The position numbers and the translations under genes were made by a program. 64,000 bases of DNA from Microbacterium sp. LCT-H2 (GTDB lineage: Bacteria; Actinomycetota; Actinomycetes; Actinomycetales; Microbacteriaceae): assembly GCF_001866135.1 (NCBI RefSeq), contig NZ_MODW01000001.1, positions 887,797 through 951,796 of the forward strand. Reading direction: 5' to 3'. Every line of letters starts with the position of its first letter. The stretch's first letter is position 1. Shown here piece by piece: positions 50,457 to 57,748 of this stretch. The notes beneath the pieces were generated by a model. That model saw nothing but the letters and a program-made list of their open reading frames with translations. It did not search any database and was not told where the DNA came from.

Positions 50457-50639
50457 ATGTTGCGAAGGAAGCTTGGGATCGTCGGCGCTGTCACGGCGGT
50501 TGCTGCGCTTACGGTGACGATGGTTTCACCGGCCAATGCGGCGGATGGCTCAGTCGACCACGCCGAAGTGGTGGCTGCGACGATCGAAGCCGCTGCGCCG
50601 ACAACGGAGATGTCCAGCCCGGGAACGGAGAACCGCTGA
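50457..50639 (+). CDS. Small secreted peptide of unknown function
   Basis: A 60-residue protein consisting of a Sec signal peptide (LRRKLGIVGAVTAVAALTVTMVSPANAAD, cleavage expected after ANA) and a mature part of about 32 residues (ADGSVDHAEVVAATIEAAAP, then TTEMSSPGTENR) that is acidic and has no cysteines. An alternative in-frame ATG at 50376 would add 27 residues, but the N-terminal K/R-rich start here fits a signal peptide better. It overlaps the start of the next gene by 1 nt and both lie in lower-GC DNA between long direct repeats. Possible roles include a signalling or antimicrobial peptide, but that is speculation. Confidence 0.55.
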   Translation: MLRRKLGIVGAVTAVAALTVTMVSPANAADGSVDHAEVVAATIEAAAPTTEMSSPGTENR

Positions 50640-50998
50640 TGGTGAACGAACCGATCATCTACCTCCTCACCGTGCTTCTCGGAGCGAGCGTGGGTATCAG
50701 TTTCGCGTCGACCGCGGTCGGACCGTTTCGCTGGCTGGGTCGGGTGGCGGGGCTCCTGGTCCTGGGCGTTGTCGTCGTCGCTGGCCTCATCATCGGCGCG
50801 CAGGCTGTGTGGATCGGGCCCCTCTTCCTGCTCGCGCTGTTCGTTACGAACGTGATGGTAGGGGCTTCCCTACGCCGAGACGACCCCGTGTTCCTAGCCC
50901 AGTCGTACTGGCGGCGTGTCCTGCTTGTGAGCAGGGGCTACAAGAGCGCGCCGAGCGCCGCTGTAGGAGAACCGGACCGTTCCAACGCTCAGATCTAA
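50639..50998 (+). CDS. Small membrane protein of unknown function, partner of the secreted peptide
   Basis: A 119-residue protein with three probable membrane helices (IIYLLTVLLGASVGISFAST, VAGLLVLGVVVVAGLIIGAQ, IGPLFLLALFVTNVMVGASL) and a basic cytoplasmic tail (YWRRVLLVSRGYKSAPSAAVG). ATG 50639 overlaps the stop of the peptide gene (TGATG), so the two are translationally coupled. A transporter, receptor or immunity role for the peptide is possible but unproven. No homology is recognised. Confidence 0.55.
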   Translation: MVNEPIIYLLTVLLGASVGISFASTAVGPFRWLGRVAGLLVLGVVVVAGLIIGAQAVWIGPLFLLALFVTNVMVGASLRRDDPVFLAQSYWRRVLLVSRGYKSAPSAAVGEPDRSNAQI

Positions 50999-51004
50999 GC
51001 GGCC

Positions 51005-51071
51005 AGCGCTGACTCAGTCCTCGACCCCGCGGACGAGCGCGGCCGCGTGCGACCGGCTGCGCGCGCCGAGC
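51005..51071. repeat. 67-bp direct repeat, right copy
   Basis: Intact copy containing AGCGCTGA and the true 3' end of the response-regulator gene with its TCA stop (plus-strand view) at 51014-51016. Two differences from the left copy are C/T at 50226/51014 and T/C at 50276/51064. Confidence 0.75.
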
Positions 51072-51658
51072 TTGGTGAGGACGTTCGAGACGTGCGTCTT
51101 CACCGTCGGGACGGAGATCCGCAGGCGCGCGGCGAGCTGGGCGTTCGACCACCCCTGCAGGATCCCGTCGAGGACGTCGCGCTCCCGGGGCGTCAGCTCC
51201 GGCAGCGCGAACGTCGTCATCGGCGCCGGCTCCGGGGTGGACGCCGCCACCGCGGCGAGCGCGCGGCGGGTGACCCGCGGATCCAGCGCTCCCTCTCCGG
51301 CGGCGACAGCACGCACCGCCTGGACGAGAGTCGGCGCGTCGACCGTCTTCAGGAGGAATCCGACCGCTCCCGCCCGGATCGCCGCGAGCACGAGCTCGTC
51401 CTCGTCGAAGCTCGTCAGGACAAGCACATCCCCCAGTCCGCGCTCGACGATCTCGCGGGTGGCCGAGACCCCGTCGCGTCCCGGCATGCGCAGATCCATG
51501 AGGACGACATCCGGCCGGAGCGCTGCGGCGTTGCGCACGGCCACCTCGCCGTCGGCGGCCTCCCCGACGACCGTGATGTCGTGCGTGTCCAGCATGATGC
51601 GCAGGCCGGCGCGGATCGCGCCGTGGTCGTCGGCGAGCAGCACGGTCGGTGCGGTCAT
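51014..51658 (-). CDS. LuxR-family (NarL-type) response regulator
   Basis: A 214-residue response regulator with receiver domain (VLLADDHGAIRAGLRIMLD ... DVVLMDLRMPG, phosphoacceptor Asp55) and a C-terminal LuxR helix-turn-helix (ELTPRERDVLDGILQGWSNAQLAARLRISVPTVKTHVSNVLTKLGARSRSHAAALV). It overlaps the sensor kinase gene by 4 nt. The 3' end falls inside the direct repeat at 51005-51071. Targets are unknown; the GAP-family gene on the other side of the kinase could be one. Confidence 0.92.
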   Translation of the reverse strand: MTAPTVLLADDHGAIRAGLRIMLDTHDITVVGEAADGEVAVRNAAALRPDVVLMDLRMPGRDGVSATREIVERGLGDVLVLTSFDEDELVLAAIRAGAVGFLLKTVDAPTLVQAVRAVAAGEGALDPRVTRRALAAVAASTPEPAPMTTFALPELTPRERDVLDGILQGWSNAQLAARLRISVPTVKTHVSNVLTKLGARSRSHAAALVRGVED

Positions 51659-52851
51659 GCCCGGCCCCCCACCGGCAGTCGCGCCTCGACCAGCCAGCCG
51701 TCGACCTCCGGACCGGCCCGGAACGTCCCGCCCAGCGCGGTGATGCGCTCGCGCAGCATCTGCAGCCCCCACCCCTCGCCGCCTTGCCCGGCGGTGACGG
51801 TCGCCGCGCCGCCCCGCGACCGCACCGTAACGTGCGCCTGACCGTCGACAGGGCCGATGGCCACGTCGACCACGGCGCCGTTCGCATGGCGGACGCAGTT
51901 CCCCAACGCTTCACGCACCACCCGCACAACCGCCTGCTCTCCGCCGCCGCCGAGCGCACCCGGATCCTCGACGGCGAGGCGCACGTCCAAGCCCGAGCGT
52001 CGGGCCTCCGCGGCGAGGCCCTCGAGGTCGGCCCATCCCGGGGTCGGCGCGAGCGCCCCGTCGCCGCGGCGCAGCACCCCGATCATGGTGCGCAGGGCTC
52101 CGTGCGCGTCCAGCCCGGCATCGCGCACGGCCTGCAGCGCGGCGCGATCGTCCGACCGTGCCGCGGGCGCGGCGAGCGCCGCCTCCGCCCGGATGGCCAT
52201 GGCCATCACGTGCCCCGCCACCACATCGTGGAGTTCGCGCGCCATCGCCTCGCGCTCGCGCTGCACGGCCTGCGCCCGATCTCGGGCGGCGGTCGCTGCG
52301 GCGTCCTCCGCCCGCTGACGGTGCAGGTCGGCCAGCTCGTGCGCCTGCGACACCGCGACCGCCCACCAGTAGTCCGTACCGAAGATCGCGCCGAACTGCA
52401 CCGCGAACAGCACCGCGACCGCGGGCGTCGCCGCCGAGAAGAGCAGGGCGGCGAGGAAGAGGACGACGGTCGCCGCGCCCAGGAGCACGAGCAGCACGCG
52501 GCGCCCGCGTGGGCCGGCGAGGAAGGCCGCCGTCCACAGCACGTCCAGCAGCACCACGAGCGTCCCGACGCCGCCGACCGTGAGCAGGTCCGCGACGAAG
52601 AGCACGGCGACGAGGGCGAGCACGGTCCACGGACGACGGCGCTTGCCGAGGGCCAGAGCGCAGGCCGGGATCGCGAGGACCAGCGCCCACCACGGCGAGA
52701 CGTCTTCCGACAGCAGGGAGAAGGGCCCCCAGAGGCCGTGGAACCCGAGAGCGGCCATGACCGTCGCGAGGGCGGCCATGGCCAACGGGTCCACCCACCA
52801 CCGATGCCGCCGGTACCAGGCGGCGGGCCCTCCGTCGGCGGGATCGTGCAT
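51655..52851 (-). CDS. Two-component sensor histidine kinase (NarL-partner, HisKA_3 type)
   Basis: A 398-residue membrane sensor with four to six N-terminal helices and no large periplasmic domain, so it probably senses within the membrane or through its coiled linker. The HisKA_3 phosphoacceptor lies in AREREAMARELHDVVAGHVMAMAIRAEAAL, His208. The ATPase part has VVRVVREALGNCVRHANGA (N box) and GEGWGLQMLRERITALGGTF (G boxes). ATG 52851 has GAGGG upstream. It is co-transcribed with the response regulator gene. Confidence 0.9.
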   Translation of the reverse strand: MHDPADGGPAAWYRRHRWWVDPLAMAALATVMAALGFHGLWGPFSLLSEDVSPWWALVLAIPACALALGKRRRPWTVLALVAVLFVADLLTVGGVGTLVVLLDVLWTAAFLAGPRGRRVLLVLLGAATVVLFLAALLFSAATPAVAVLFAVQFGAIFGTDYWWAVAVSQAHELADLHRQRAEDAAATAARDRAQAVQREREAMARELHDVVAGHVMAMAIRAEAALAAPAARSDDRAALQAVRDAGLDAHGALRTMIGVLRRGDGALAPTPGWADLEGLAAEARRSGLDVRLAVEDPGALGGGGEQAVVRVVREALGNCVRHANGAVVDVAIGPVDGQAHVTVRSRGGAATVTAGQGGEGWGLQMLRERITALGGTFRAGPEVDGWLVEARLPVGGRA

Positions 52852-52966
52852 GCCCTCATGCAACCACGGCCCGGACGGTGTCGCATCCGACCAAAGGATG
52901 AGGGCATCCGGACGACCCCGACTTTCGCCCGATCCGCGCTCGGCGTGCCGCGGGGATCGTGGACGC

Positions 52967-53785
52967 ATGGAACTCTTCGGCGGGCTGCCGCTGCCCCTCT
53001 CCCTCGCCGTGCTCGCGCTCATCGACGGTCTGAGCGTCGGGACGCTGCTCATCCCGGTCTTCCTCCTCCTGCACCCCGGACGCGTGCGCGCCGGGCGGAT
53101 CCTCCTCTACCTCGCGACGATCGCGGTGTTCTATCTCGTGGTCGGCCTCCTCTTCCTCTGGGGCCTGGTGAACCTCGTCGACGTCGCCTCCGACTTCCTG
53201 AGCTCTCCCGCGGGCATGATCACCCGCCTCGTCGTCGGCGCCGCGCTGCTCGTCACCGCCTTCGTGATGCCGACGAAGCCTGCGGAACCGGCGCCGGTCG
53301 GAGCGCCCGCGGCCACTGTGGCGACCGTCCACGGCGTGCCGGGCAGCGAACCGCCCATTCCCTCGACCGCCACCGCGACGAACGCACCGCGTCCCGGTCG
53401 GATCACTCGATGGCGGGAACGTCTGCTCGACCCGCAGACCCGGGGGTTCGCGGTCATGGCCGTCGCCATCGCCGCCGGACTCGTGGAGGTCGCGACGATG
53501 CTCCCTTACATCGTCGCGATGACGATGCTCGCGGACGCCGGCGTCGACACGCCGCTCCGGGTGCTCTCCCTCGCGGGATACTGCGCGCTGATGATCCTCC
53601 CGGCGCTCGTGCTCCTCGTGCTCCGGCTCGTGGCGGCCCCGCTCGTGCAGCGTCCGCTGGAGCGCTTCGCCGCCTGGATGGAGCGGACGGGCGCGGAGAA
53701 CACGGCGTGGATCATCGGCATCATCGGCTTCCTCATCGCCCGCTCCGCCGCGACCGAGCTCGGACTCTTCGACGCGTTCCTCTGA
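52967..53785 (+). CDS. GAP-family membrane protein (Sap/sulfolipid-addressing-like)
   Basis: A 272-residue protein with six helices in two groups separated by a Pro/Ala-rich cytoplasmic loop (KPAEPAPVGAPAATVATVHG). It opens MELFGGLPLPLSLAVLALIDGLSVGTLLIPVFLLLHPGRVRAGRILLYLATIAVF, the pattern of the GAP family (G-x-x-L-P-L-A-L-x-x-A-x-S-P). Some mycobacterial members help export lipids to the cell surface. A GATCGT box six nt before the ATG is a weak leaderless-type promoter. It diverges from the sensor kinase gene. Confidence 0.78.
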   Translation: MELFGGLPLPLSLAVLALIDGLSVGTLLIPVFLLLHPGRVRAGRILLYLATIAVFYLVVGLLFLWGLVNLVDVASDFLSSPAGMITRLVVGAALLVTAFVMPTKPAEPAPVGAPAATVATVHGVPGSEPPIPSTATATNAPRPGRITRWRERLLDPQTRGFAVMAVAIAAGLVEVATMLPYIVAMTMLADAGVDTPLRVLSLAGYCALMILPALVLLVLRLVAAPLVQRPLERFAAWMERTGAENTAWIIGIIGFLIARSAATELGLFDAFL

Positions 53786-53808
53786 CCGCGTGACCGGCGA
53801 CGACGAAG

Positions 53809-53814
53809 TAGGCT
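53809..53814 (+). promoter_or_regulatory. Leaderless-type -10 box for nucS
   Basis: TAGGCT ends six nt before the GTG start at 53821; there is no ribosome-binding site. Confidence 0.5.
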
Positions 53815-53820
53815 CGTCGG

Positions 53821-54516
53821 GTGCGTCTCGTCATCGCCCGCTGCTCGGTCGACTACACCGGTCGGCTCAATGCCCACCTTCCGCTCGCCACCCGCCTGCT
53901 CGTGCACAAGGGTGACGGGAGTCTGCTCGTGCACTCCGACGGCGGCAGCTACAAGCCGCTGAACTGGATGAGCCCGCCGTGCGTGCTCGCGACCGAGGAA
54001 CCGGGCGAGGAGGAGGCCGGCGCCGGCGTGGTCGAGGTGTGGCGCGTGACCCACAAGAAGACCGGCGATGCCCTCCGTGTGCAGATCTACGAGGTCATCC
54101 ACGACTCCAGCCACGAGCTCGGGATCGACCCCGGCCTGCAGAAGGACGGTGTCGAGGCCGACCTGCAGCGCCTGCTCGCGGAGCAGGTGGACCGCGTCGC
54201 CGAGGGCGCCACCCTGGTCCGTCGCGAGTACCCCACGGCCATCGGCCCGGTCGACCTGCTGGTGCGCGACGCCGACGGCGTGGCGATCGCGGTCGAGGTC
54301 AAGCGGCGCGGCGACATCGACGGCGTCGAGCAGCTCACCCGCTACCTCGAGCTCCTGGGACGCGACCCCCACCTCGCCCCGGTGCAGGGCGTGTTCGCCG
54401 CCCAGGAGATCAAGCCGCAGGCCCGCGTCCTCGCCGAGGATCGCGGCATCCGCTGCCTCGTGCTCGACTACGACGACATGAAGGGCATCGAGTCGGGCAT
54501 CCCCCGCCTCTTCTGA
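53821..54516 (+). CDS. nucS: Mismatch-specific endonuclease NucS (EndoMS)
   Basis: A 231-residue NucS/EndoMS protein, the archaeal-type enzyme that replaces MutS-MutL mismatch repair in actinobacteria, cutting DNA at T-T, G-G and G-T mispairs. The N-terminal beta-rich DNA-binding domain ([50 protein letters not shown]) precedes a RecB-like nuclease domain with Asp145, Glu159 and Lys161 ([28 protein letters not shown]). The typical C-terminal beta-clamp-binding motif is present in reduced form ([11 protein letters not shown]). Its presence strongly supports an actinobacterial origin for the DNA. Confidence 0.95.
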   Translation: MRLVIARCSVDYTGRLNAHLPLATRLLVHKGDGSLLVHSDGGSYKPLNWMSPPCVLATEEPGEEEAGAGVVEVWRVTHKKTGDALRVQIYEVIHDSSHELGIDPGLQKDGVEADLQRLLAEQVDRVAEGATLVRREYPTAIGPVDLLVRDADGVAIAVEVKRRGDIDGVEQLTRYLELLGRDPHLAPVQGVFAAQEIKPQARVLAEDRGIRCLVLDYDDMKGIESGIPRLF

Positions 54517-54518
54517 CC

Positions 54519-54734
54519 TCAGCGCGTCGAGACCAGGCGGCGCTGCGGCCCCTCCAGCCGCGCGATCGCGATCTTCACCTCGGTGAGCTCGTGCTCGATC
54601 CGGTCGAACTGCGCGTCCACCGCGGCGAACCGCGTGTCCATCCGACCGATCATCCAGCCGAATCCGCTGATGATCGCGACGAGAGTCGTCGCGGCCGTCG
54701 CCAGCATCGTGATGACTTCCACCGACACGTACAT
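54519..54734 (-). CDS. Small membrane-anchored coiled-coil protein
   Basis: A 71-residue protein: one helix (VEVITMLATAATTLVAIISGFGWMIG) then a heptad-like region RMDTRFAAVDAQFDRIEHELTEVKIAIARLEG. It is too short for assignment; similar proteins occur near phage holins and as stand-alone genes. It ends 3 nt from the nucS stop, tail to tail. Confidence 0.55.
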   Translation of the reverse strand: MYVSVEVITMLATAATTLVAIISGFGWMIGRMDTRFAAVDAQFDRIEHELTEVKIAIARLEGPQRRLVSTR

Positions 54735-54866
54735 GCCCCCATTCTCACCCGTGATCCCGCCGCTGTCACGACTCTAGATCGGCGTGAAGGGCCTTCCCGC
54801 GTTCGGTGGACGAACTCGTTTCGTGCACACCTGTGCAGGACGGGCGGGCACCCGTTCGCGGGACCC

Positions 54867-54872
54867 TAGGCT
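54867..54872 (+). promoter_or_regulatory. Leaderless-type -10 box for the HAD phosphatase gene
   Basis: TAGGCT ends six nt before ATG 54879. GGAGG (54874-54878) follows directly but is too close to the start codon to act as a ribosome-binding site. Confidence 0.5.
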
Positions 54873-54878
54873 GGAGGC

Positions 54879-55544
54879 ATGCCCTCTTCGCCTTACTCGT
54901 GTGTGCTCTGGGACGTCGACGGGACCATCGTCGACGCCTCGGTCGGAATCCTGCGTCGCCTCAACATCGCCCTGACGCACTTCGGCCACCCGGCGCCGAC
55001 GCGCGAGGAGCTCGTGCACTGGATCGGCCCTCCCATGTTCCAGTCCTTCCAGGACCAGGCCGGGATGACGCCGGAGCAGTCGGCCGAGGCGGTGGCGTTC
55101 TACCGCACCCTCGGCAAGGCCGACGGGTACACGACCGACGTGCAGACCTACCCCGGGGTCGCCGAGCTGATCCATGACCTTCACGCGGCGGGCGTCCCCC
55201 AGGCGACGGCGAGCTCGAAGCCGGAGAATCAGGTCGACGCCCTGGTGGATCACTTCGGACTCCGGCCGTCGTTCCTCACGACCGTTGGTGCCACGCCGGA
55301 CGAGGCCACGCTCGCGTCCAAGACCGACATCGTGGCCGAGGCGCTGCGACGGCTGCGCGCGCTCGGTGCCGACACCTCCCGCCCGGTCCTCGTGGGCGAC
55401 CGGCACCACGACGTCGAGGGCGGTCTCGCCAACGGCGTACCCGTGATCTTCGTCGGCTGGGGCTTCAGCGACCCGCACGAGGGTGACGACGCGGCGTTCC
55501 GCGTCACGACGGTGGACGAGCTGCGCGCACTCCTGCTTCCCTGA
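54879..55544 (+). CDS. HAD-superfamily phosphatase (phosphoglycolate phosphatase-like)
   Basis: A 221-residue HAD subfamily IA hydrolase. Motif I CVLWDVDGTIVDASVG (nucleophile and acid/base Asp), motif II ATASSKPENQVDALV, motif III VAEALRRLRALGADTSRPVLVGDRHHDVEGGLANGVPVIFVGWGFS with the terminal D-R-H-H-D. It has the Gph/PGP cap helices. Candidate substrates are phosphoglycolate or other phosphomonoesters. It ends in a terminator hairpin that overlaps its stop codon. Confidence 0.88.
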   Translation: MPSSPYSCVLWDVDGTIVDASVGILRRLNIALTHFGHPAPTREELVHWIGPPMFQSFQDQAGMTPEQSAEAVAFYRTLGKADGYTTDVQTYPGVAELIHDLHAAGVPQATASSKPENQVDALVDHFGLRPSFLTTVGATPDEATLASKTDIVAEALRRLRALGADTSRPVLVGDRHHDVEGGLANGVPVIFVGWGFSDPHEGDDAAFRVTTVDELRALLLP

Positions 55545-55567
55545 CCGGCTCCAGGGCCGTCAGGGAA
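55537..55567 (+). terminator. Terminator overlapping the HAD phosphatase stop codon
   Basis: A 9-bp perfect stem, TTCCCTGAC (55537-55545) with GTCAGGGAA (55559-55567), has a 13-nt loop and includes the TGA stop. Confidence 0.65.
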
Positions 55568-55572
55568 GACGA

Positions 55573-55618
55573 AACTCCCCGCCGGGTCAGCGCCTGCGCG
55601 TGGATCCGACGGGGAGTT
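55573..55618 (-). terminator. Terminator of the cold-shock gene
   Basis: AACTCCCCG (55573-55581) with CGGGGAGTT (55610-55618) forms a 9-bp stem with a 28-nt interior, 18 nt beyond the stop codon of the cold-shock gene on the minus strand. Confidence 0.55.
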
Positions 55619-55636
55619 CCCGGTGTTGCTTCCGCC

Positions 55637-55843
55637 TCAGACGGGGCGGATGTTCTCTGCCTGCAGGCCCTTGGGGCCCTGCGCCACATCGAACTCGACC
55701 CGCTGGTTCTCTTCGAGAGAGCGGTAGCCGGATGACTGGATGGCGGAGTAGTGCGCGAAGACGTCAGCGCCTCCGTCGTCGGGGGAGATGAAGCCGAAGC
55801 CCTTCTCCGAGTTGAACCACTTGACCGTGCCCTGGGTGCTCAT
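55637..55843 (-). CDS. Cold-shock protein, CspA family
   Basis: A 68-residue OB-fold protein with RNP1 KGFGFIS and RNP2 VFAHY, preceded by [20 protein letters not shown] and followed by [27 protein letters not shown]. It binds single-stranded RNA/DNA and may act as an RNA chaperone. Its leader is unusually long in this region (promoter candidate at 55923-55951), and further upstream a separate structured RNA candidate is seen. The C-terminal [13 protein letters not shown] is the standard ending. Confidence 0.95.
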   Translation of the reverse strand: MSTQGTVKWFNSEKGFGFISPDDGGADVFAHYSAIQSSGYRSLEENQRVEFDVAQGPKGLQAENIRPV

Positions 55844-56068
55844 GTACTGCCTGTTCTGCTGATGTAGAAGCCGACGCAGGGGTGCACCGACATCGCTAAC
55901 GCTAGTGGAGGGGACCCCCGGCGGAATAGCCGTTGCGAGAAGGTAATCCAAATGTTGCATGAGCGGATGCGCCCGGAAAATGGTGTGGCCCTCACCGCGG
56001 GGGGAGCGATGAGGGCCGAAGACGACCGGAGGGTGCGTCAGAAACAGCCTAACCCCTCCGGGACCTTC
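55844..56068 (-). promoter_or_regulatory. Leader and promoter of the cold-shock gene
   Basis: On the minus strand, TTGGAT (55951 to 55946) and TATTCC (55928 to 55923) form -35 and -10 boxes with a 17-nt spacer; the leader would be about 73 nt. A second box, TAGCGT (55904 to 55899), is an alternative. Upstream to 56068 I see no gene; the DNA contains short C/G-rich repeats only. Confidence 0.45.
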
Positions 56069-56090
56069 TTGTCCCCCTTTTGGGGGACAA
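56069..56090. repeat. Perfect short hairpin upstream of the cold-shock gene
   Basis: TTGTCCCCC (56069-56077) and GGGGGACAA (56082-56090) form a 9-bp stem capped by TTTT. On the minus strand the six T residues (56101 to 56096) lie before rather than after it, so it is not a canonical terminator in that direction. Confidence 0.5.
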
Positions 56091-56125
56091 ATCTGAAAAA
56101 ACTTCGTAGCGAGTAGCCGGAGAGC

Positions 56126-56255
56126 GGCCCTCTCGAGGAGTCCATTGGGGACTGAACTACTCGAGAGGGCCCAATCGCATGCACGGATCGTCCGGCCCGT
56201 GGGGAGGGCCTCCGCCTCCTGGGGAGAGGCGTAGACGATCGATCCCCTTGCATGC
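56126..56255 (-). ncRNA. Candidate structured small RNA with twin C-loop hairpins
   Basis: On the minus strand the start of the structure (56255) lies seven nt after the -10-like TATGGT (56267 to 56262). An outer stem, GCATGCA with TGCATGC and then GGATCGTC with GACGATC, encloses two 5-bp hairpins: GCCTC-TCCCCAG-GAGGC (56230 to 56214) and GGCCC-TCCCCAC-GGGCC (56210 to 56194). Then comes a long stem-loop, GGCCCTCTCGAG (56171 to 56160) with CTCGAGAGGGCC (56137 to 56126). Twin C-rich loops recall the actinobacterial 6C RNA, but these loops hold only four C in a row. No ORF fits. It could instead be part of an extended cold-shock leader. Confidence 0.45.
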
Positions 56256-56312
56256 ACTTTCACCATAGGGGAGGACATGATCTGCCGCCATGGACCTTGA
56301 CAGATGCGGCGG

Positions 56313-56318
56313 TAGCCT
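56313..56318 (+). promoter_or_regulatory. Leaderless-type -10 box for the shikimate dehydrogenase-like gene
   Basis: TAGCCT ends six nt before GTG 56325; no ribosome-binding site is seen. Confidence 0.5.
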
Positions 56319-56324
56319 GATTCG

Positions 56325-57146
56325 GTGACCCTGCTGAACAAGGACATGACGCTCTGCATCTCGCTGTCCGCACGACCGAGCAACAACGGCACGCGCTTCC
56401 ACAACCACCTGTACGAGGCCCTCGGTCTGAACTGGATCTACAAGGCCTTCGCCCCGACCGACCTCACCCAGGCCATCGCGGGAGTACGCGGCCTCGGCAT
56501 CCGCGGGTGTGCGATCTCGATGCCCTATAAAGAGGACGTCATCGCTCTCGTCGACCGCATGGACCCCTCGGCGCAGGCCATCGACTCCGTGAACACGATC
56601 GTGAACGACGACGGCGTGCTCACGGCCCACAACACCGACTATGCGGCGATCGCGCAGCTGATCGCGGAGAACGACCTGGACCCCGCGTCCTCCGTCCTCC
56701 TCCGGGGTTCGGGCGGCATGGCGAAGGCCACGGCAGCCGCGTTCCGCGACGCCGGCTTCACGGACGTGACGATCGTCGCCCGGAACGAGACGGCCGGCCG
56801 CGCCCTCGCCGAGCTGTACGGGTTCGCCTGGCGCGCGGATGCCGGAGACGCGACGGCCGACGTGATCGTGAACGTCACCCCCATCGGCATGGCCGGGGGT
56901 GCGGAGGCCGACGCGCTCGCCTTCCCGGAGCCGACCATCGCCGCCGCCGCCGTCGTGTTCGACGTCGTCGCCCTGCCCGCCGAGACACCGCTCATCGCCG
57001 CCGGTCGAGCCGCGGGCAAGACCGTGATCACGGGCGCCGAGGTCGCGACGCGGCAGGCGCTGGAGCAGTTCGTCCTCTACACCGGCATCCGTCCGTCCGC
57101 GGAGCAGGTGCGCGCCGCCGAGGAGTTCATGCGCGCCGGAGCGTGA
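56325..57146 (+). CDS. Shikimate 5-dehydrogenase-like oxidoreductase
   Basis: A 273-residue protein with the two-domain AroE fold. Lys69 in SMPYKEDVI and Asp105 in HNTDYAAI match the catalytic pair, and the NADP(H)-binding loop reads [40 protein letters not shown]. The usual N-terminal shikimate-binding G-x-P-x-x-H-S-x-S-P is replaced by [20 protein letters not shown], so it probably belongs to the SDH-like branch rather than being the biosynthetic AroE. It could act on quinate-like or other polyols. Start is GTG 56325. Confidence 0.8.
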   Translation: MTLLNKDMTLCISLSARPSNNGTRFHNHLYEALGLNWIYKAFAPTDLTQAIAGVRGLGIRGCAISMPYKEDVIALVDRMDPSAQAIDSVNTIVNDDGVLTAHNTDYAAIAQLIAENDLDPASSVLLRGSGGMAKATAAAFRDAGFTDVTIVARNETAGRALAELYGFAWRADAGDATADVIVNVTPIGMAGGAEADALAFPEPTIAAAAVVFDVVALPAETPLIAAGRAAGKTVITGAEVATRQALEQFVLYTGIRPSAEQVRAAEEFMRAGA

Positions 57147-57161
57147 CGCGCTGAACGCGTG

Positions 57162-57599
57162 TCAGGACGCGCGGCCCTCGGCGAGGTAGCCGAGCCGGTG
57201 CAGCGTCTCCGCGTTCCGCCAGCGGAGCATCGGCGTGGTCAGGAACCGGGGCAGGACCGTCGCCGGGCCCTTGACCGGCTCCTCATCAATGCGCACCTGG
57301 CACCCCGTCGGGGTCGTGCGCGCACGGATCGTCACCTGCGCCTCGCCCACCGGCCAGCCGCGCGCCCGCATCACCGCGCGGTGCGGCGGGTGCCACTCCA
57401 CCAGCTCGGTCGTGTCGTCCAGGAGTGCGGGCCAGGTACCGACCGAATGGTGCAGCTGGGCGCCCGCCGCCGGCCAGGAGTCGTCGACATCGCGCATGCG
57501 AGAGGCGCCGACCACCCACGCGGGGTACAGCCAGCCGTTCGCCAGCACGTGGAACACGTCATGGGTGCTGCACGTCAGGTCGCGGGTGTTGGTGGCCAT
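57162..57599 (-). CDS. SRPBCC (START-like) family protein
   Basis: A 145-residue helix-grip protein (polyketide cyclase/dehydratase-type). It reads CSTHDVFHVLANGWLYPAWVVGASRMRDVDDSWPAAGAQLHHSVGTWPALLDDTTELVEWHPPHRAVMRARGWPVGEAQVTIRARTTPTGCQVRIDEE, the strand order typical of the fold, and ends ILPRFLTTPMLRWRNAETLHRLGYLAEGRAS-like. Ligand unknown. ATG 57599 follows GGAGGAAC. It is divergent from the P450 gene, 149 nt away. Confidence 0.75.
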   Translation of the reverse strand: MATNTRDLTCSTHDVFHVLANGWLYPAWVVGASRMRDVDDSWPAAGAQLHHSVGTWPALLDDTTELVEWHPPHRAVMRARGWPVGEAQVTIRARTTPTGCQVRIDEEPVKGPATVLPRFLTTPMLRWRNAETLHRLGYLAEGRAS

Positions 57600-57748
57600 G
57601 GTTCCTCCGTTCCGGTCCCATCCTGCGCGATCCGCACGACGGTCGGACAGGTGCTTGACATCGGCCTGCCCGACCGCCCGGCTAGCACAAACGCCTCGAG
57701 GACGCCGCCCCCTTGGGGCCCGTCGAGCTCCCGTGACAGGGTCGGACC

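Noticed and set aside
56297..56318. TTGACA plus TAGCCT as a sigma-70 promoter for the shikimate dehydrogenase-like gene
   Set aside because: The spacer is only 10 nt, too short for a -35/-10 pair; only the -10-like box was kept.
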